Source of the DNA: JBBQDZ01 sp038237515
Lineage (GTDB): Bacteria; Actinomycetota; Thermoleophilia; Gaiellales; Gaiellaceae
Length of the DNA stretch: 64,000 bases
Assembly: GCA_038237515.1 (NCBI GenBank)
Contig: JBBRYP010000004.1
Location: forward strand, 1 to 64,000
Reading direction: 5' to 3'
The translations under genes and the position numbers were made by a program. Shown piece after piece: positions 50,390 to 59,044 of the stretch. Position 1 is the first letter of the stretch; each line of letters begins with the position of its first letter. The notes under the pieces are model-generated. The model searched no databases. It was not told the origin of the DNA and was given only the letters and a program-made list of their open reading frames with translations.

Positions 50390-53300
50390 TCACTGCTCCC
50401 GCAGCACCTCCGACGGACTCAGCCGACGCAGCATGACGAGTGCACCCGCGGTCGCCACGAGCGTCGCGGCCACCACGACAGCGAGGAGCGCTGCGCCGCG
50501 CGTCCACGGCACGCTGACCGCTGGCGCGAGGATGAAGAGCGGTTTCAGCACTTCGACGAGGAGCAGGCCCATCGCCGTGCCGGCGGCCGCCCCCGCGACG
50601 ACCCCGATCGCACCGACGAACCCGGTCTCGCCGAAGACGAGCCCTTGCAGGGAGCGCGCGTCCATTCCCTGTGCACGCAGCGTCACGTACTCGCGCCGCC
50701 GCTGCAGCAACAGGCCGAAGACGAAGATGGCGATCACGGCGGCGCTCGTCAGGAATGTGAAGAAGAGGTCGAGGTCGACGAGGCCGCGGACGTTGAGGGC
50801 GGTGAGGCTCGACTGCTCGCGGTTGAGCGTCGTCCGCGTCGTGTCGACCGAGAGTCGGTCTGCGGTGCCGGGTCCCGCCTGCAGCGCCGCGACCGCGGTG
50901 CGGAGGCCGGAGCTGCTCGGGTTCGTCGTGTGCGCGAGGAAGAAGTCGACGCGGTTCAGCCCTGTTTGCTTCATGTAGTAGGAGATGTTCGCGACCGCCT
51001 GCAGCCCTTCTGGGAACCCGGGCAGGCGCGTGAAGAGGCCGACGACCGTCATCCGCCGCAGCACCTGGTGCTTGGTTCCCCGCGCGAGCACGACGTCCAC
51101 CCGGTCGCCGGGCCCGACCTTCAGGACGTCGGCGGAGTCGGGGTCGATCAGGATGCCGTCGGGGCGGGCTGCGAGGTGCGCCAGCGCCTGGGCGGCCGTG
51201 CTTCCGTGGAAGAAGCTGTCGAGGAGCGGCGCGGTGGCCGCGAACGACCGCGCGTCGATCGCCGCGAGGTCCTTCACGTCGCTGTTCGCGCGCGAGCGGA
51301 TGAACGCGTTCTGCAGCCGTGCGACGACCGGCGTCACATCCGCGACGCCGGCGACGCGAAGCCTCGACGCGTATGCGCGACCGTGAGCTCGGCGGCTGAG
51401 CGGGCTCGGAGTGACGCGGATGTCGGAGCCGACGGTGAACCGCGCGTCCGCCTGCTTCGCCGCGTCGTAGGTCGACGCGAAGAAGGCGAGTCCGACGCCG
51501 AACGCGGTGACGAGCGCGACGCCGAGAACACCGGCGGCGAGCCCACGCGGCCGCCTTACGAGGCTCCGGCCGAGGATGCCGCGGACGAGCGGCCCGAAGC
51601 GCGCCGCCGAGCCGATCGGCAAACGTCGCGCGAGCAGCTCCGCGAGCCGGATCGACACCACCGCCCCGGCCGCCCACGCGCCGAGCGGGAAGAGCAGGAG
51701 TCCGGCGGGCAGCCGCACCGCACGACCCGTCGACACGGAAGCGGGGGTCGACTCGAACGTGCCCGAGCGGAAGGCGACGACGGCTGCGGCGGCCACCGCG
51801 ACCGCGGCGGCCACGTCGAGGTAGGCCCGGCGCCAGAGCGGGCGTCGCGTGATCTCGAGCTCTCGCCGCTCGCCGCTCACGTCGCGCGCCAACGCGCGGC
51901 GGCCGGGCACATACAGGGCGAGCCCCGTCGTCACGAGGCCGGCGGCGGCCGCCTCGAGTGCCGATCGCGCGAGCGTCCAGGTGGAGGCGGCGAACAGGGA
52001 CGACGCGCCGAGGACGACGAGCGCGGCGAGCGCGCCAGCGACCATCCCGAGGAGCGAACCGGCGCCGGCGAAAGCGGCCGTACGGTAGCCCAGGATCTGC
52101 GCGAGCTGCCGCTCGCCCGCGCCACGCAGCCGCAGGTTTGCCTGTTCGCGCCGCTGCGCCGCTGCGAGGATCGTGCCGGCATAGGCCGCCAGGAAGGCCG
52201 CGAGGAGCAGGCCCGGCAGGCCGAGGAAGAGGAACATCCGCTGTGCGAGCCGTGCGTCTGCGCGCGCGACGGCGAGGGCGTTCGAGATGTTGTCGAGGAT
52301 CGTCGTCTGGCCGACGGCGACCTTCTCGATGCGGCGGGTGATCACGGTCGTCTGGCCGAAGGCACTGCCGGGATCGGCGTGCAGCGACCCGCGCTCGAGT
52401 CGCGCGTCGACCTCGAGCGTCGGCGGGCTCTTCACGACGAGGGCGGCGCCCCGCACGGCAGCGGCGCGGCGAAACGCGGGCAAGACGACTCGCTCGAACA
52501 GCCGCCGCCCCACGACGATCGAGATCGGCACGTAGAGGAACGCCTCGAGCGAACCGCCCTGCCGGCTCTGGAAGAGAGCGCGGGCGCGCGAGAGGTCGGC
52601 GATGCCGCCGACCGGGAGCGAGAGCGGAGCGGCGCGACCCGGAAGCACGAGCCGCACCGTCCCGCGCGGACCAGTGATGCCGAGGGCGCGCGCGGCCTCC
52701 GCACTCAAGACGGCCGCGTCGGGCCGCAGCGAGCCCTGGGCGATCCTGATCGTCCGCCGGTGATGGCGCGCGTACGCCGCGTCGAACCCGAAGACCTCGG
52801 CCGGGGCGTCGATCGTGCGCCGCCGCGCGTGGAGCGCGCCCGGTGGCACGGCGACGAACGCCAACCCGTCCGCGTACGAGACGCCGGGGACGCCGGCGAT
52901 CCGGCGGCGGAGCGTCGTCAGCGACGCGAGACCCGGCGCGTTCGCGGGCCGCGGGAGGACAGCCTCGCGGGTCGATACGGTGCTCCGCACGCCATCCGGC
53001 CGCCCTGCGCGCCTCGCCCGCAACGCATAGCTGAACCGCACTGTGCTCCGCGGTAGAAGCTCACCGAGGTTGAAGCCGATCTGCGCGGGTCCCAACGCGA
53101 AGGGGCTCACCCCGGCGACGTCCGGGAGCCGCGCGCCGTCGCGCCTGGCGGAGCCGCGGACGTAACCGAGACGCGGAGACGGCACGCTGCGGACGACCAC
53201 CTCGCTCGCGGCGACGGCGCCCGTGTTCCGCAGAACGAGCGTCACGCGCGTGCGCTCGCCGGGCCGGAGCCTCCGCCGCGGCTCCACGCTCTGGCTCAGC

Positions 53301-53506
53301 TCGACCGGCCGGCCGAGCGGCGAGGAGAGCACGGCCTGCACGTCAATCGTCACGGGAGCGATCGCGCGTGCGGTCATCGAGGCGCCCGAGCCGTCGACGA
53401 AGAAGAGGACGCCCGAGAAGAGGCCGACGCCGAGCACGATCCCGAGCAGCGTGGCGAGCGTCCGCCTCGGATTGCGAAGCAGGTCGCGCAGGGCGTACCT
53501 ACGCAT
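50390..53506 (-). CDS. Large FtsX-like ABC exporter permease
   Basis: A 1038-residue MacB/FtsX-type permease. Helix 1 is in RRTLATLLGIVLGVGLFSGV, then a long outer domain, including a CARDB-like part (RRRLRPGERTRVTLVLRNTG), a group of helices near residues 430-560 and 610-680, a second outer domain (DPDSADVLKVGPGDRVDVVL) and the terminal FtsX helices (FTFLTSAAVIAIFVFGLLLQ). It works with one of the two ATPases upstream; ATG 53506 overlaps the last ATPase stop by 8 bp (ATGCGTAG). The likely job is moving lipoproteins or hydrophobic molecules, or mechanotransmission. The substrate is unknown. Confidence 0.85.
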   Translation of the reverse strand: MRRYALRDLLRNPRRTLATLLGIVLGVGLFSGVLFFVDGSGASMTARAIAPVTIDVQAVLSSPLGRPVELSQSVEPRRRLRPGERTRVTLVLRNTGAVAASEVVVRSVPSPRLGYVRGSARRDGARLPDVAGVSPFALGPAQIGFNLGELLPRSTVRFSYALRARRAGRPDGVRSTVSTREAVLPRPANAPGLASLTTLRRRIAGVPGVSYADGLAFVAVPPGALHARRRTIDAPAEVFGFDAAYARHHRRTIRIAQGSLRPDAAVLSAEAARALGITGPRGTVRLVLPGRAAPLSLPVGGIADLSRARALFQSRQGGSLEAFLYVPISIVVGRRLFERVVLPAFRRAAAVRGAALVVKSPPTLEVDARLERGSLHADPGSAFGQTTVITRRIEKVAVGQTTILDNISNALAVARADARLAQRMFLFLGLPGLLLAAFLAAYAGTILAAAQRREQANLRLRGAGERQLAQILGYRTAAFAGAGSLLGMVAGALAALVVLGASSLFAASTWTLARSALEAAAAGLVTTGLALYVPGRRALARDVSGERRELEITRRPLWRRAYLDVAAAVAVAAAAVVAFRSGTFESTPASVSTGRAVRLPAGLLLFPLGAWAAGAVVSIRLAELLARRLPIGSAARFGPLVRGILGRSLVRRPRGLAAGVLGVALVTAFGVGLAFFASTYDAAKQADARFTVGSDIRVTPSPLSRRAHGRAYASRLRVAGVADVTPVVARLQNAFIRSRANSDVKDLAAIDARSFAATAPLLDSFFHGSTAAQALAHLAARPDGILIDPDSADVLKVGPGDRVDVVLARGTKHQVLRRMTVVGLFTRLPGFPEGLQAVANISYYMKQTGLNRVDFFLAHTTNPSSSGLRTAVAALQAGPGTADRLSVDTTRTTLNREQSSLTALNVRGLVDLDLFFTFLTSAAVIAIFVFGLLLQRRREYVTLRAQGMDARSLQGLVFGETGFVGAIGVVAGAAAGTAMGLLLVEVLKPLFILAPAVSVPWTRGAALLAVVVAATLVATAGALVMLRRLSPSEVLREQ

Positions 53507-54182
53507 GCGCGCACACCTCTGCGTTCGAGCCGTCGCGGAGCGCCACGCGACGGTCAAGCGCGCCGGCGACCACGGGATCGTGAGTGATGACGATCAGCGT
53601 CGCGCCGCGTTCTCGCTGCCCGCGGCGCAGTAGCTCGACGACCGCCTGCGAGCTCTCGGCGTCGAGCGCACCCGTCGGCTCGTCCGCGAGGACGAGCGCG
53701 GGCCGGTGCACGAGCGCCCGCGCCACCGCGACCCGCTGGCGCTCGCCGCCCGACAGCTCGTCGGGGTACTTGGCGGCCGTGTGGCCGACACCGAGCTCGG
53801 CGAGGAGATCGTCGGGGCGGCTGTCGTGCTCGCCGCCGGAAAGCACGAGCTGCAGCTGGACGTTCTCGCGCGCAGTCAGGAACGGCTGCAGATTGTGCGA
53901 CTGGAAGACGAAGCCGAGGCGCTCGCGGCGCAGCCGCGCTCGCTCCGGCTCCGGCAAACCGGAGACGCGACGGCCGTCGACCTCGATCCAACCTTCGGTG
54001 GGCGTCTCGAGGATCCCGATCAGCGAGAGCAGAGTCGACTTGCCGCAGCCGCTCGGACCCGTGATCGCGACGCTCGTGCCGGGCTCGACCGCGAGGCTGA
54101 CGCCGCGCAGGGCATGCACGGGACCGGCGTCGGTCGCGAACTCCTTCGCCACCTCGTGCACCGCGACGCCGACGCCGATCAT
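53499..54182 (-). CDS. ABC transporter ATPase 1 (LolD/MacB-like)
   Basis: A 227-residue ATPase: Walker A ITGPSGCGKSTLLSLIGILE, signature YPDELSGGERQRVAVARAL, Walker B ALVLADEPTGALDAES, H-loop VITHDP. The sequence is of the LolD/MacB class that pairs with FtsX permeases. Start ATG 54182 overlaps the previous ATPase stop (ATGA) and its own stop overlaps the permease start. The operon has two ATPases for one permease, so a heterodimer is plausible. Confidence 0.92.
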   Translation of the reverse strand: MIGVGVAVHEVAKEFATDAGPVHALRGVSLAVEPGTSVAITGPSGCGKSTLLSLIGILETPTEGWIEVDGRRVSGLPEPERARLRRERLGFVFQSHNLQPFLTARENVQLQLVLSGGEHDSRPDDLLAELGVGHTAAKYPDELSGGERQRVAVARALVHRPALVLADEPTGALDAESSQAVVELLRRGQRERGATLIVITHDPVVAGALDRRVALRDGSNAEVCAHA

Positions 54183-54850
54183 CCCTCGACCACCCGCCCG
54201 TCGAGCAGCCGCAGCGCGCGGTCAGTTCGCGCCGCCAGCTCGCCGCTGTGCGTGACGAGCAGCACGGCGACGCCGCGCTCGGCGGCGGCCGACCAGACCA
54301 AGTCGAGCACCCGCGCAGCGGTGTCGGAATCGAGCTCGGCGGTGACCTCGTCCGCCAGCAGCAGATCGGGCTCGTTGACGAGCGCAACCGCAAGCGAGGC
54401 ACGCTGCGACTCGCCGCCCGAGAGGCGGCGCGGCAGGTCGTCGGCGCGCGCGGCGACGCCGACCTCCCCGAGCAGGTCGCGCGCCCGGCGTTGCGGGTCG
54501 TGACCGGCGGCGAGTGTCACCGCGAGCTCCACGTTCTCCGCGGCGGTCAGGAACGGGATCAGATTGTCGCTCTGCAGGACGACGCCGATCCGCCGCGCCC
54601 GCAGCGCAGCGCGCTCGCCCTCGTCGAGCCGTGTCAGGTCGGTTCCGTCGAACCGCACGCTGCCGGCGTCGGGCAGTGCGAGCCCCGCGAGGATCGAGAG
54701 GAGCGTCGACTTGCCCGCCCCCGAGGCGCCGACGAGGCTGAGCGTCTCGCCGGCCGCAAGCCGCAGCGAGAGTCCCGCGAGCACCGGCACCTCGGTGCCG
54801 CGCTCGCGGTAGGTCTTCTCGAGGCCGTCGACCTCGACAAGCGTGCTCAG
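54179..54850 (-). CDS. ABC transporter ATPase 2 (probable CTG start)
   Basis: A 223-residue LolD-like ATPase: Walker A LVGASGAGKSTLLSILAGLA, signature RLSGGESQRASLAVALVNEP, Walker B LLLADEVTAELDSDT (Val replaces the usual Pro after Glu), H-loop VTHSGE. No ATG, GTG or TTG lies before the first strand LVEVDGLEKTYRERG. A CTG at 54850 overlaps the TGA of the lipoprotein gene (CTGA), so a coupled CTG start is proposed. The next possible start is within the domain. Confidence 0.85.
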   Translation of the reverse strand: MSTLVEVDGLEKTYRERGTEVPVLAGLSLRLAAGETLSLVGASGAGKSTLLSILAGLALPDAGSVRFDGTDLTRLDEGERAALRARRIGVVLQSDNLIPFLTAAENVELAVTLAAGHDPQRRARDLLGEVGVAARADDLPRRLSGGESQRASLAVALVNEPDLLLADEVTAELDSDTAARVLDLVWSAAAERGVAVLLVTHSGELAARTDRALRLLDGRVVEG

Positions 54851-55734
54851 CCGATCCTCCCCGGCCGCACCTTCCCGAAGATCTCGGGCGACGTCCGCGC
54901 GGCGTGGTGATCCATGCGCAACACGTCTGCGCTCAATTCGGCGAGGCCGCGTGGAGTGAGACGAATCATGTTGACGAGGCGTTCGACGTCCTGATGGACG
55001 CTGTCGCCGCGCGGCACGTTGTCGATCTGCCCGACAGACCGCGCGTAGTACTTGAACTCGTTGTCCGGAGCCGAGCGCTTGCCCTCGCGCACGATCAAGA
55101 CGTCGCGGAAGCACCTGAACGGAACGCAGCGATGCGTACCGACGGCGACGATTTCGCCCACATCACCCGCCTCGGAGTCCGGTTGCGCAACGGCGTACGG
55201 CGGCGAGCTCTGCCGCGGATGTGCCTGAACGAGAATTCCGGCGCGGGCGCCGTTCACCCCGGCAAGCCACGGGTCGGTCGCGGAGACATACCGGCCGCCC
55301 TGGTACTCCTCCGTGTATCCGCCGAAGTCCCAGAGATTGCCGTACCGGTCTTCCGCGACGTAGTCGATCGAGGTCTGCGTTACTTGCCCACCGTCGAGCT
55401 CGTAGTCGAACATGGCCACGGTGCGGATCCCGTCCACGACCCGGTAGACATTGCTCACGGTCGTCGTCACCTGGTGCGGCACGCGCCGGCGGCCGACGTC
55501 CGTGAACCCCTCACGCACCCACTGCGTTCCGGGGACGAGGGGCAGGTACGGGTTCGCGCCGCGCGCCGGGTCGCCGAAGTCGGCGGCGCGGACGGCCTGC
55601 CGGACGACCGGCGGCCGCGCAGCCCCAGCCGCCGCGGCGTGCCGCCCAGCGCGACAGCCGGTGAGAGCGAGCACGACGGTCGAGAGGCAGAAGAGGAAAC
55701 TCCGCGCGAGCATCGCGCGACTGTGCCTCCGCAT
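54847..55734 (-). CDS. Lipoprotein of an ABC-operon-linked family
   Basis: A 295-residue lipoprotein with lipobox LTGC (Cys27) after MLARSFLFCLSTVVLA. The mature part contains NPYLPLVPGTQWVREGFTDV, YVAEDRYGNLWDFGGYTEEY, DPWLAGVNGARAGILVQAHP and EFKYYARSVGQIDNVPRG. I recall related actinobacterial proteins of unknown function with this order. The fragment at 58404-58649 is a relative of its C-terminal third. It is coupled to ATPase 2, so it probably works with the exporter as a substrate or partner. ATG 55734 is preferred; a second ATG at 55713 is possible. Confidence 0.75.
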   Translation of the reverse strand: MRRHSRAMLARSFLFCLSTVVLALTGCRAGRHAAAAGAARPPVVRQAVRAADFGDPARGANPYLPLVPGTQWVREGFTDVGRRRVPHQVTTTVSNVYRVVDGIRTVAMFDYELDGGQVTQTSIDYVAEDRYGNLWDFGGYTEEYQGGRYVSATDPWLAGVNGARAGILVQAHPRQSSPPYAVAQPDSEAGDVGEIVAVGTHRCVPFRCFRDVLIVREGKRSAPDNEFKYYARSVGQIDNVPRGDSVHQDVERLVNMIRLTPRGLAELSADVLRMDHHAARTSPEIFGKVRPGRIG

Positions 55735-56156
55735 GATGAACACCGGATGAAGCCGCGCGAGCGGAACGAAGTGCGCTGCGCCGTCGCTTTCGCCCGCGCC
55801 CCCAACGCCAGCCTGCGTCGCACTCACCTCACCCCCAGGAGATCGACAGCACCTGCGGAGACCCGGTGACCCGAGGCGCCCGCGGAACCGGCGAAGCACG
55901 AACTCGACCTCATCAGCTGGGTCACGTGGCGCAGCATCCCGCGCTTGCTGATCGAGTGCAGCCTGGGCCGTGCAGCTGGCCGCGCACGCTGGATCAATCG
56001 CTGGAAGCCCGCCCTCACCGCGTTCGCCGTGACGTTCGAAGGACGAATCGAGATCACAGCCCGAAACCAACCCCGAGATTCTCAGATAGCAGGACAGTGC
56101 GACCTGGGTGCAAGCTGAAGGTTGGTGAGCCGGGAAGCTCGATCCCGAACCCTCGG
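55735..56156. other. Gene-poor interval with an unidentified coding-like fragment
   Basis: No complete gene is seen. On the plus strand about 55867-56100 a frame reads KHELDLISWVTWRSIPRLLI, GRARWINRWKPALTAFAVTF, EGRIEITARN without a start, which has a protein-like composition and could be the end of a degraded transposase or other gene; I cannot identify it. The interval should also contain the promoter of the lipoprotein-ABC operon. Confidence 0.4.
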
Positions 56157-56720
56157 TCAAGAGCGGAGGGCTCCAGCGCCTGAGCTGCTGGCCCGTGTCG
56201 TTCGGCGTCGGGAGATCCTCAGGGCGGCTGTTGTGAGTGCGAGCAGTGCCGGGATGCCGACCGCGAGGGGCAGGATGCCTCCGGCGTCGAGGGTGCGCCG
56301 GTCGGAGATCGTGACGTGGACGAGCGGCCCGGCGATCGGCTCGACCGCGGGACCGCCGCGCGGCAGGACGGCGATGTAGACGCCGAGGTCGCCGGCGTTG
56401 ACGGCCGCGAGCTTCCAGGTGATCGTGGTGGCCCCGCCCGCCGGGATCGGCGCGAGGTAGCGCGTGCGGTGTGACGACCAGTCCTCGGGGTCGACATAGA
56501 GGCCGGGCCTGAGGCTGAGCACGTTCAGGTGGGCGATCAACCCGCTCGCCGCCGTGCCGCCGTGGTTCGTGACTGTCGATTGGATCAAGAACGTTTGCCC
56601 GAGCTTCGTGGCGACTGTCGTGCGGTCGACAGCGATCGTCGTGCGCGGGCCTGCGTACGCGGCTGGCGCGAGCGTGGCAGTGGCGGCGCACGCGAGTGCG
56701 GCGTTTAGCAGGCGTCTCAC
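56157..56720 (-). CDS. Exported protein of the second ABC operon
   Basis: A 187-residue protein with a signal peptide (LLNAALACAATATLAPAAYA), a single beta-sandwich-like domain (VATKLGQTFLIQSTVTNHGG, TASGLIAHLNVLSLRPGLYV, ATTITWKLAAVNAGDLGVYI) and one C-terminal helix (ILPLAVGIPALLALTTAALR) followed by basic residues. The domain is CARDB/NEW3-like by appearance. GTG 56720 overlaps the permease stop (GTGA). Probably an outer accessory of the transporter; function unknown. Confidence 0.7.
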   Translation of the reverse strand: MRRLLNAALACAATATLAPAAYAGPRTTIAVDRTTVATKLGQTFLIQSTVTNHGGTAASGLIAHLNVLSLRPGLYVDPEDWSSHRTRYLAPIPAGGATTITWKLAAVNAGDLGVYIAVLPRGGPAVEPIAGPLVHVTISDRRTLDAGGILPLAVGIPALLALTTAALRISRRRTTRASSSGAGALRS

Positions 56721-57490
56721 GCCGACGCACCGCCCGAGAGGTTGAGTCGCTGCGCGCCGATAGCGAGCGCGAGCGCGGCGGCGATCGCGGCGGCGATGAG
56801 GGGGGAGGTGAGCCAGGCGATGTCTTCGCTCCAGCCGCGGCCGTCGACGACGATGCGACCGATGTAGTGCTCGCCCGCTGTGACCGGGTTGACGCGGAGC
56901 AGGAGGTCGCCGGCCCAGCCGCTCGTCGCAGCGGAGGGGAGTTGCGTAGGTGCGAACAGGGCGAGCAGCAGGAAGAGGCTGAGCGAGAGGCTGCCTCTGT
57001 TCGACGTGGCGAAGAGGCTGATCAGGATCCCGAGCGACGCGAGGAAGATCGCGAGCAACGTGCCGACGACGATGCCGCTGGCGAGCGCGTCGCCGGCGAT
57101 GCCGACGCCGCGGCCGAGGAACCACACGTACGCGATCGTGATCGCGAATGCAGCGAGCCATAGCGAGAGCGAGGCGACGAGCTTGCCGGCGACGATCGCC
57201 AACCGCGAGGCGGGCGTGAGGAGGAGGCTCTCCAGCGTGCGGCGTTCGCGCTCGCCGCTGATCGCGTCGGCAGCGGTGAGGAGGGCGAGCAGCGCGCCGA
57301 CGGCGACGGCGACCTGCAGTGTGAGGTTGACTGTCTCGCGCTGCTCGAGGAAGTTGAGCGCGCGGTTCGTGGCGACGAGGTAGGCGATCGCGCTCAGCAG
57401 GAGGCTGAAGGCGAGGCTGAGGACGAGCGCGCGGCCGCCGAGCCAGAGGTCGCGCAGTTCCTGCCCGAGGACGACTGCCGTAGCGGGCAT
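56717..57490 (-). CDS. ABC-2-type permease
   Basis: A 257-residue membrane protein with about six helices of the ABC-2 class: LVLSLAFSLLLSAIAYLVAT, AVAVGALLALLTAADAISGE, RERRTLESLLLTPASRLAIV (the conserved cytoplasmic loop with E and R residues), LWLAAFAITIAYVWFLGRGV and GTLLAIFLASLGILISLFAT. ATG 57490 overlaps the ATPase stop by one base (TGATG). It pairs with the ATPase just upstream. Substrate unknown. Confidence 0.88.
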   Translation of the reverse strand: MPATAVVLGQELRDLWLGGRALVLSLAFSLLLSAIAYLVATNRALNFLEQRETVNLTLQVAVAVGALLALLTAADAISGERERRTLESLLLTPASRLAIVAGKLVASLSLWLAAFAITIAYVWFLGRGVGIAGDALASGIVVGTLLAIFLASLGILISLFATSNRGSLSLSLFLLLALFAPTQLPSAATSGWAGDLLLRVNPVTAGEHYIGRIVVDGRGWSEDIAWLTSPLIAAAIAAALALAIGAQRLNLSGGASA

Positions 57491-58407
57491 CAGGCCGCGG
57501 CTCCGGTCACCGCGAGGAACGCGTCGCTCAGCCGTGCCGCCTCCAATTCGTAGGAGCGCACGTCGATGCCGGCCTCGACGAGACGGCGCAGCAACTCGTT
57601 GGGCGCGACGTCGTCGAGCGAGACGCGCAGCATCCCCCCGGTGGACTCGACGTGCAGCGGCGACAGTACGGTGCGCGTCCGCTCGTTGTCCTCGCCGGCA
57701 ATCCGGATGGTGGCCGTGCGCGGCGCCGACGCCTGCTGCGCGACCTCGGCGACGGTGCCCTGTGCGACGACGTGGCCGCGGTTGAGGATGAGGACACGGG
57801 TGCAAATCTCTTCGACCTCCGCGAGGAGGTGCGTGCAGAGCAGGACGGTCGCGCCACGATCGTCGGCGATGCGGCGGATGATCGCGAGCATCTGCCGTTG
57901 CCCGGCAGGGTCGAGCCCGAGCGTCGGCTCGTCGAGGACGACCACCTGCGGCTCGTTGACGAGCGCGCGGGCGATCCCGAGCCGCTGCCGCATGCCGCGG
58001 CTGTAGGTGCCGATCAGGCTGCGGCCGCGGTCGGCCAGCCCAACCTCCTCGAGCAGCCCGTCCACGGTGCCGCGTGCCGCCGCACGCGACTGGCCGAAGA
58101 GCCGCGCCTGGTAGCGCAGGTATTCCTCGGCGGTCTGCCGCTCCGGGTAGCCGGCGCTTTCCGGGAGCACGCCGGTGCGCCGGCGGATCTCAGCCGGGCG
58201 CGTGTGCGGAATCCCGGCGACCGAGAAGCTGCCGTGGGTCGGCTCGAGGATCGTCGTCAGGATCCGGATCGCGGTCGTCTTGCCGGCCCCGTTCGGCCCG
58301 AGCACGCCGAGGATCTCCCCTTGCTCGGCGGCGAAGGAGAGATCCTCGAGGGCGACGAGCGCCCCGTAGCGCTTTCCGACGCCGCCCGCTTCGACCGCAG
58401 GCGTCAC
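57490..58407 (-). CDS. ABC-2 exporter ATPase
   Basis: A 305-residue ATPase: Walker A LGVLGPNGAGKTTAIRILTT, signature TYSRGMRQRLGIARALVNEP, Walker B VVVLDEPTLGLDPAG, H-loop LLCTHLLAEVEEI, and a C-terminal DUF4162-like tail (VVAQGTVAEVAQQASAP). It resembles the DrrA/CcmA class that pairs with ABC-2 permeases. The GTG start overlaps the stop of the upstream gene fragment (GTGA), showing that a gene once coupled here has been truncated. Confidence 0.92.
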   Translation of the reverse strand: MTPAVEAGGVGKRYGALVALEDLSFAAEQGEILGVLGPNGAGKTTAIRILTTILEPTHGSFSVAGIPHTRPAEIRRRTGVLPESAGYPERQTAEEYLRYQARLFGQSRAAARGTVDGLLEEVGLADRGRSLIGTYSRGMRQRLGIARALVNEPQVVVLDEPTLGLDPAGQRQMLAIIRRIADDRGATVLLCTHLLAEVEEICTRVLILNRGHVVAQGTVAEVAQQASAPRTATIRIAGEDNERTRTVLSPLHVESTGGMLRVSLDDVAPNELLRRLVEAGIDVRSYELEAARLSDAFLAVTGAAA

Positions 58408-58649
58408 GCGCCCCTCGTCACGGCGACGAGCTCGTTGCGCTCATTGGAGCCCTTCTCGGTCTGCTCGAGGACCGTGCCGATGCCGCCCACGTACAGCTTG
58501 CGGTCGACCTTGCCGGGCTCGAGCGAGGTGGCCTCCTGGGTGAGCACCGCGCTCCTCGTGCCTGGAGGGGCGACCGTGTCGAAGATGCCGATCACCTTGA
58601 AGTGGTCTTTGGCGTGGCCCTTGTACAACTCCTGCCGGCCTGTCTCACC
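58404..58649 (-). pseudogene. 3' remnant of a gene related to the 54847 lipoprotein
   Basis: In a frame different from the PepSY gene: GETGRQELYKGHAKDHFKVI, TRSAVLTQEATSLEPGKVDR, KLYVGGIGTVLEQTEKGSNE, RNELVAVTRGA. This is the C-terminal third of the family seen intact at 54847-55734. Its stop overlaps the ABC ATPase start. The 5' two thirds are missing and the PepSY gene is joined directly to it, so a deletion has fused the two. A single-base frame difference at the junction could alternatively be a sequencing indel in a natural fusion. Confidence 0.7.
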
Positions 58650-58927
58650 ACGTCGACCACGTAGACGACCCTGCTTCCCTGCTGCTCGAGGTCGACCTGG
58701 CCGAGCGGGCCAGGCGCCGCCTTCTGTGCGTCGGCGACCGCCTGCGCGAGCGTGATCTTCGTCTGCGGAAGAAGAACCTTGCCGTCGTCGAGTGCACCGG
58801 GCTTGGCGTAGTGCCCGTCATCGAAGATCAGTCCGCCGGGGCCGCCGAAGGCGAGGGTCGCGCCGCCAAGGGCGACGGTCGCCGTACCGGCAAGAACGGC
58901 CGTGGCGATGACAAAACGTCTGTGCAA
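58592..58927 (-). CDS. Truncated exported PepSY-like protein
   Basis: A 111-residue frame. The signal peptide is RRFVIATAVLAGTATVALGG, then a short linker (GLIFDDGHYAKPGALDDGKV) and a PepSY-like unit ITLAQAVADAQKAAPGPLGQ, VDLEQQGSRVVYVVDV. The normal PepSY end is missing; the frame runs out in RQAGRSCTRATPKTTSR, which is out-of-frame sequence of the remnant above. TTG 58927 or a TTG 15 bases upstream is the start; GGGAGG lies between them. It is divergent from TCS 2 and resembles the position of the 49378 gene. Confidence 0.6.
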   Translation of the reverse strand: MHRRFVIATAVLAGTATVALGGATLAFGGPGGLIFDDGHYAKPGALDDGKVLLPQTKITLAQAVADAQKAAPGPLGQVDLEQQGSRVVYVVDVVRQAGRSCTRATPKTTSR

Positions 58928-58984
58928 GGTCCTCCCTTTCAATCGGATTGCTGGGCGGACGCTAGGGGCTCGACCTGAGACGGC

Positions 58985-59023
58985 GATGAGAGCTCCCTGC
59001 CCGCCTCTCATCTTTGTCTCATC
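58985..59023. promoter_or_regulatory. Candidate OmpR-type site in the TCS 2 divergent region
   Basis: GATGAGAG-N12-CTCTCATC inverted repeat (58985-59012), followed by TCTCATC-tttg-TCTCATC with an 11-bp period (59006-59023). Similar elements lie before TCS 1 (49289-49318). Proposed autoregulatory and target site for the regulator 22 bp downstream. Confidence 0.55.
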
Positions 59024-59044
59024 CGGCGCCGCCAAGATAGGTGC

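Noticed and set aside
54847..56730. Long 627-residue minus-strand frame
   Set aside because: Only the part from 55734 has a signal peptide and a conserved domain; upstream is low-complexity Arg-rich shadow sequence.
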